From positions 1 through 17,091 of the forward strand of contig JAAZDX010000005.1 of the NCBI GenBank assembly GCA_012512605.1: a stretch of DNA of 17,091 nucleotides, read 5' to 3'. Positions within the stretch are counted from its first letter, which is position 1; the number at the start of each line of letters is the position of its first letter. This stretch comes from Bacillota bacterium. GTDB lineage: Bacteria; Bacillota; UBA4882; UBA10575. Shown here in pieces: positions 14,724 through 17,091 of this stretch. The position numbers were made by a program, and so were the translations under genes. The notes beneath the pieces were generated by a model. It made no database searches. It was not told where the DNA came from and worked only from the letters and a program-made list of their open reading frames with translations.

Positions 14724-15401
14724 TTAATTAAAATAATGTGCGATGTTTTCCCGACCCTTCATTAAGTGCTTTTCCATCGCGGCACGCGCGGCTTGATGAT
14801 CGCGCGCACTTAGATGATGGATAATGAGTAAATGGTCTTTGATGCCCGTCGCCGGTGATTGCAATAGACCCCATTGATAAGTAAAATATAAGATACCAAG
14901 ATGATCGAGGGCCTGCTTGATAAAGGGATTGTTTGAAATTTCGATTATTCTTTGGTGGAAGGCCAGATCAGCTTCTTGATATCTCCTCATTACTTCCGGT
15001 TCCCAATCAGAAACTTCTAAAAAGGGTTCGAACAAAGCCCGCAATTCTTTGACTTGCTCATCAGTAATCCAGTTACATGCGTCATAAGCCGCCACTCCTT
15101 CACATGCCTCCCGGACCCGGTGTAATTGATTCATCTCTTCCAAATTAAATTTCCGAATTCCATAACCCCGCTGCGGATGGTATTCAACGTAATTTTCACT
15201 GACAAGCCTTTGTAAGGCATTAATCAGCGGGGTTCTACTGACATTTAGTTCTTCGGCCAGTTGAATCTGTTTAACCTGTTCACCCGGGCGCAGTTTCCCC
15301 TCAATAATCATCCGCTTAAGTTTTTCATAGACTTTGTCACTTAAACTTTTTGGCGTGCGGCCTTTTTTTCTGTTTTTGGTTAAATCCGTTTCCATACGCA
15401 T
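14724..15401 (-). CDS. GntR-family transcriptional regulator, FadR/FCD subfamily
   Basis: This is a DNA-binding regulator of about 225 residues. The winged helix-turn-helix spans roughly residues 15-85 of this start (SLSDKVYEKLKRMIIEGKL, PGEQV, LAEELNVSRTPL, ALQRLVSENYVEY, RGYGIRKF). It is followed by an all-helical FCD ligand domain (about 90-220) with the conserved polar/histidine positions AFHQRIIEISNNP and LLIIHHLSARDHQAARAAMEKHL, which usually bind a metal and a carboxylate effector. It is the first gene of the catabolic operon and lies 25 bases before the deacylase remnant. FCD regulators typically repress their own operon until the carboxylate substrate or a pathway acid binds. The first in-frame start is TTG 15416. 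ATG 15401 and ATG 15395 have better-placed GGGG stretches, so either of these is preferred. Confidence 0.92.
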   Translation of the reverse strand: MRMETDLTKNRKKGRTPKSLSDKVYEKLKRMIIEGKLRPGEQVKQIQLAEELNVSRTPLINALQRLVSENYVEYHPQRGYGIRKFNLEEMNQLHRVREACEGVAAYDACNWITDEQVKELRALFEPFLEVSDWEPEVMRRYQEADLAFHQRIIEISNNPFIKQALDHLGILYFTYQWGLLQSPATGIKDHLLIIHHLSARDHQAARAAMEKHLMKGRENIAHYFN

Positions 15402-15432
15402 TCCCCAATACCCCAATTCCCCATAATCAATT

Positions 15433-15480
15433 TGTATTCTACATTGTATTTAAATATGTGTTCAAAAATGAATTCATTTT
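15433..15480 (-). promoter_or_regulatory. Candidate gntR operon promoter with overlapping GntR-type operator and a 16-bp palindrome
   Basis: On the minus strand TTGAAC (15465-15460) and TAGAAT (15441-15436) are separated by 18 bases and look like -35 and -10 boxes for gntR. TGTA-TTC-TACA (15433-15443), a small symmetric site of the kind bound by GntR proteins, covers the -10. A perfect palindrome AAAATGAATTCATTTT (15465-15480) lies just upstream of the -35. The rest of the spacer (to 15651) is AT-rich, with a 12-bp palindrome AAGTAATTACTT (15575-15586) and no gene. Confidence 0.4.
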
Positions 15481-15651
15481 ACATTTTCGCCATAAAGGGA
15501 AATATTCCTTCTTAAACCGTAAAATATTTTTCAACGAGCCTCTTCACCTCTCCAATTTCGGTTTTAAGCCCAATAAGTAATTACTTTGACCCCTTACCTT
15601 TTACCCAACTGCCGCATAGTTTGTAGTAGATCACTAATGGAGGAATCAAAG

Positions 15652-16371
15652 ATGGGCATGAATGAACAGAATATGGTCATCAGTCAGATCTCCTGTCCTG
15701 GCGGCACCATTTACACCATTGTTCCCGGCGACACCCTTTTTGCGCTGGCCCAGCGGTTTAACACCACTGTTCAGGCAATCATCAACGCCAATCCTGGTCT
15801 TGATCCCAACTCTTTACAGGTCGGGCGGATGATCTGCATTCCGGTGGCTCCCTCCCCCGGCCCCTGTCCCGGTGGTTTCAGGTACACCATCAGGGCAGGC
15901 GATACCTTCTTCAGTATCGCCCGGCGGTTCGGAACTACGGTAGCCGCTCTCCAAGCGGCCAACCCGGGAGTTGATCCCAACCGGCTCCAGGTTGGACAAC
16001 AAATTTGTGTCCCCGCCCCTGCACCCGGACCCAGCCCCTGTCCTGGCGGTTTTCTCTACACAATCCGCGCTGGAGATACTTTCTTCTCCCTCGCTTCCCG
16101 TTTTGGCGTAACTGTACAGGCTTTAACTTCCGCAAACCCCGGTGTTAATCCGAACAATCTGCAAGTGGGGCAACAAATTTGTATTCCGGCACCAGCACCA
16201 ACCCCAAGCCCAGGAACCTGCTCCGGCTTTATTTACATTATTCAATCGGGCGATACCCTCTTCAGTCTCGCCCAACGTTTCGGAACCACGGTAGCCGCCA
16301 TTACGGCTGTTAACCCAGGTATCAACCCCAATCAATTGCAAGTTGGACAACAAGTTTGCATTCCCGACTGA
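15652..16371 (+). CDS. Four-LysM-domain protein (peptidoglycan/chitin-type glycan binding)
   Basis: The 239 residues consist almost entirely of four LysM modules at about 20-64, 77-121, 135-179 and 193-238, joined by short Pro/Gly/Ser linkers (PAPGPSPCPGG type). Each module has the pattern YT(I)xxGDTxFxxAxRF ... NPGxxPNxLQVGQxxCIP. LysM binds N-acetylglucosamine-containing glycans such as peptidoglycan. Each repeat is framed by two cysteines (CPGG before, C-IP at the end; the fourth linker has C-SG), suggesting disulfide-locked modules. There is no signal peptide or membrane anchor, so it may be released by another route or act in the mother cell, for example in the spore coat. That is inference. 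ATG 15652 is chosen because GGAGG (15639-15643) lies eight bases before it; the frame is open further upstream without a ribosome site. A terminator follows. Confidence 0.9.
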   Translation: MGMNEQNMVISQISCPGGTIYTIVPGDTLFALAQRFNTTVQAIINANPGLDPNSLQVGRMICIPVAPSPGPCPGGFRYTIRAGDTFFSIARRFGTTVAALQAANPGVDPNRLQVGQQICVPAPAPGPSPCPGGFLYTIRAGDTFFSLASRFGVTVQALTSANPGVNPNNLQVGQQICIPAPAPTPSPGTCSGFIYIIQSGDTLFSLAQRFGTTVAAITAVNPGINPNQLQVGQQVCIPD

Positions 16372-16402
16372 TCAGTACAAAGGTCAAAAAATTAGCCACA
16401 AT

Positions 16403-16430
16403 AAAAGACCGGGGCTTGCCCGGTCTTTTT
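16403..16430 (+). terminator. Strong intrinsic terminator after the first LysM gene
   Basis: AAAAGACCGGG (16403-16413) pairs perfectly with CCCGGTCTTTT (16419-16429) around loop GCTTG, and the T-run ends at 16430. It is an 11-pair stem with flanking A and T runs, 31 bases after the stop. It separates the two LysM genes into different transcripts. Confidence 0.9.
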
Positions 16431-16590
16431 CGATCAATCCGCAAGTAAAGAAAAAACACCCCAATTAGGAACAAATACCTTTATACCTATGGAATAAGGT
16501 TTTATGCCGAAATCTTGGTGCCTCCCTTCGGCCCGGCGAATACCTTAATATCAGGATTGATCAGTACTCATTCCTTGAGGAGGTGCCTAA
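16431..16590 (+). promoter_or_regulatory. Leader of the second LysM gene: ribosome site clear, promoter not resolved
   Basis: The 160 bases after the terminator hold no gene. A weak inverted pair ACCTT/AAGGT lies near 16480-16501 around TATACC and TATGGAAT, which could contain a -10 box. I cannot name a sigma factor. CCTCC near 16523 could pair with the GGAGG of the ribosome site (16578-16582) and hide it, a speculative translational control. The ribosome site itself is eight bases before ATG 16591. Confidence 0.3.
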
Positions 16591-17091
16591 ATGTCCGCAA
16601 AGGAGCAAAACGTTGCCGAAACTACCCAGACTCCTGAACCACAGCAACAACCATCCTGCCCGCCGGGGGGTATTCTATATACGGTGCGCGCCGGAGACAC
16701 CCTCTTTAGCATTGCTAACCGCTTCGGAATCTCTGTCGAATGCCTACGCCGTTTTAATCCACAGGTAGTCGGAGATCAAATCTTCCCTGGTCAGGTCCTG
16801 TGTATCCCACCAGCCAGTGCTTGTGCGACACCACCCCCACCGCAATGTCCGTCGGGAGGATTCTTATACACGGTTCAGCCTGGGGACTCCCTCTTTAGCA
16901 TTGCCAACCGCTTCGGAATCTCTGTCGAATGCTTACGTCGCTTTAATCCACAGGTGGTCGGGGACCAAATCTTCCCTGGTCAGGTCCTGTGTATCCCGCC
17001 GGCTAGCGCCTGTGTCCCACAACCACAGTGTCCGCCGGGAGGAATCTTATATACCGTTCGCGCCGGTGATACCTTGTTCAGTATCGCCAAC
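16591..17091 (+). CDS. Multi-LysM-domain protein, 3' end outside window
   Basis: The frame is open from ATG 16591 to the last base (167 codons seen). After a hydrophilic Gln/Pro-rich N-terminus of about 22 residues (MSAKEQNVAETTQTPEPQQQ) come LysM modules at about 29-75, 92-138 and a third starting near 153. Each has the form LYTVxxGDxLFSIANRFGI, then CLRRFNPQVVGDQIFPGQVLCIPPASAC. Cysteines flank and interrupt each module (CP-GG before, E-C-LRR inside, V-L-C-IPP and S-A-C at the end), a different pattern from the first LysM protein. There is no signal peptide. It is probably a paralogue with a shared surface or spore-associated role; the total number of modules is unknown. Confidence 0.88.
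   Translation, partial: MSAKEQNVAETTQTPEPQQQPSCPPGGILYTVRAGDTLFSIANRFGISVECLRRFNPQVVGDQIFPGQVLCIPPASACATPPPPQCPSGGFLYTVQPGDSLFSIANRFGISVECLRRFNPQVVGDQIFPGQVLCIPPASACVPQPQCPPGGILYTVRAGDTLFSIAN
16702..17091 (+). repeat. Tandem 189-bp coding repeat within the second LysM gene
   Basis: The unit beginning CTCTTTAGCATTG at 16702 recurs at 16891 (189 bases, 63 codons) with only scattered, mostly third-position differences over nearly the whole unit. A third unit begins at about 17074, spaced 183 bases because its linker is two codons shorter. The high DNA identity suggests recent duplication or gene conversion, and the locus may vary in repeat number between strains. Confidence 0.75.

Noticed and set aside
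15465..15480. 16-bp palindrome as a replication origin or plasmid element
   Set aside because: No replication or partition genes or iterons are present; an operator is the simpler reading.
16369..16567. Direct repeat TGATCAGTAC at 16369 and 16558 as attachment sites or transposon target duplication
   Set aside because: It is only ten bases long, encloses just a terminator and leader, and has no integrase or transposase nearby; it is probably chance.
16702..17091. CRISPR-like or mobile repeat array
   Set aside because: The repeats are 63-codon in-frame LysM units, with no short repeats separated by unique spacers.

Overview
The window looks like a chromosomal segment of a Gram-positive-type, probably anaerobic member of the Bacillota. 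The reasons are the strong GGAGG-type ribosome sites, the class A penicillin-binding protein with a cysteine-rich tail, the cysteine-framed LysM proteins, the PaaK-type ligase paired with an ACT protein, and the TRAP and GntR/FCD catabolic operon. A deeper placement such as Limnochordia is only a guess. There are no rRNA, tRNA, CRISPR or transposase genes.

Left region (1-5383). The 3' part of a GH57 alpha-1,4-glucan branching enzyme is followed by a 46-residue small ORF whose stop codon lies inside a terminator hairpin, then by a class A PBP. A 207-bp spacer with nested inverted repeats separates the PBP from a convergent type I pullulanase. The branching and debranching enzymes point to storage glucan metabolism. 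The pullulanase reading frame has no ATG, GTG, TTG or CTG where the conserved N-terminus begins. An ATA codon behind a GGAGG is the best start candidate.

Middle left (5384-7167). A phenylacetate-CoA-ligase-like adenylating enzyme and a tandem ACT-domain protein form a + strand pair, with two hairpins in the spacer between them.

Centre (7176-15401, all on the minus strand). A long catabolic operon reads, in transcription order: GntR/FCD regulator, 5' remnant of an N-acyl-D-amino-acid deacylase, 3' remnant of a TRAP solute-binding protein (dctP), dctQ, dctM, a threonine-synthase-like PLP enzyme, a DapA-like Schiff-base lyase, a RidA-family imine deaminase and an HpaI-type aldolase. After a long hairpin comes an MFS transporter of the fosmidomycin-resistance type. 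The layout suggests uptake and breakdown of an acylated or hydroxylated (D-)amino acid to pyruvate-level products; the substrate cannot be read from sequence. The deacylase and DctP remnants meet at about 14276-14287, as expected of a deletion or an assembly chimera, so as written the operon lacks both an intact deacylase and the substrate-binding lobe of its transporter.

Right region (15402-17091). A regulatory spacer holds a candidate self-regulated gntR promoter and a perfect 16-bp palindrome. It is followed by a four-LysM protein, a textbook terminator, and a second LysM protein built from 189-bp (63-residue) near-identical units that runs off the window.
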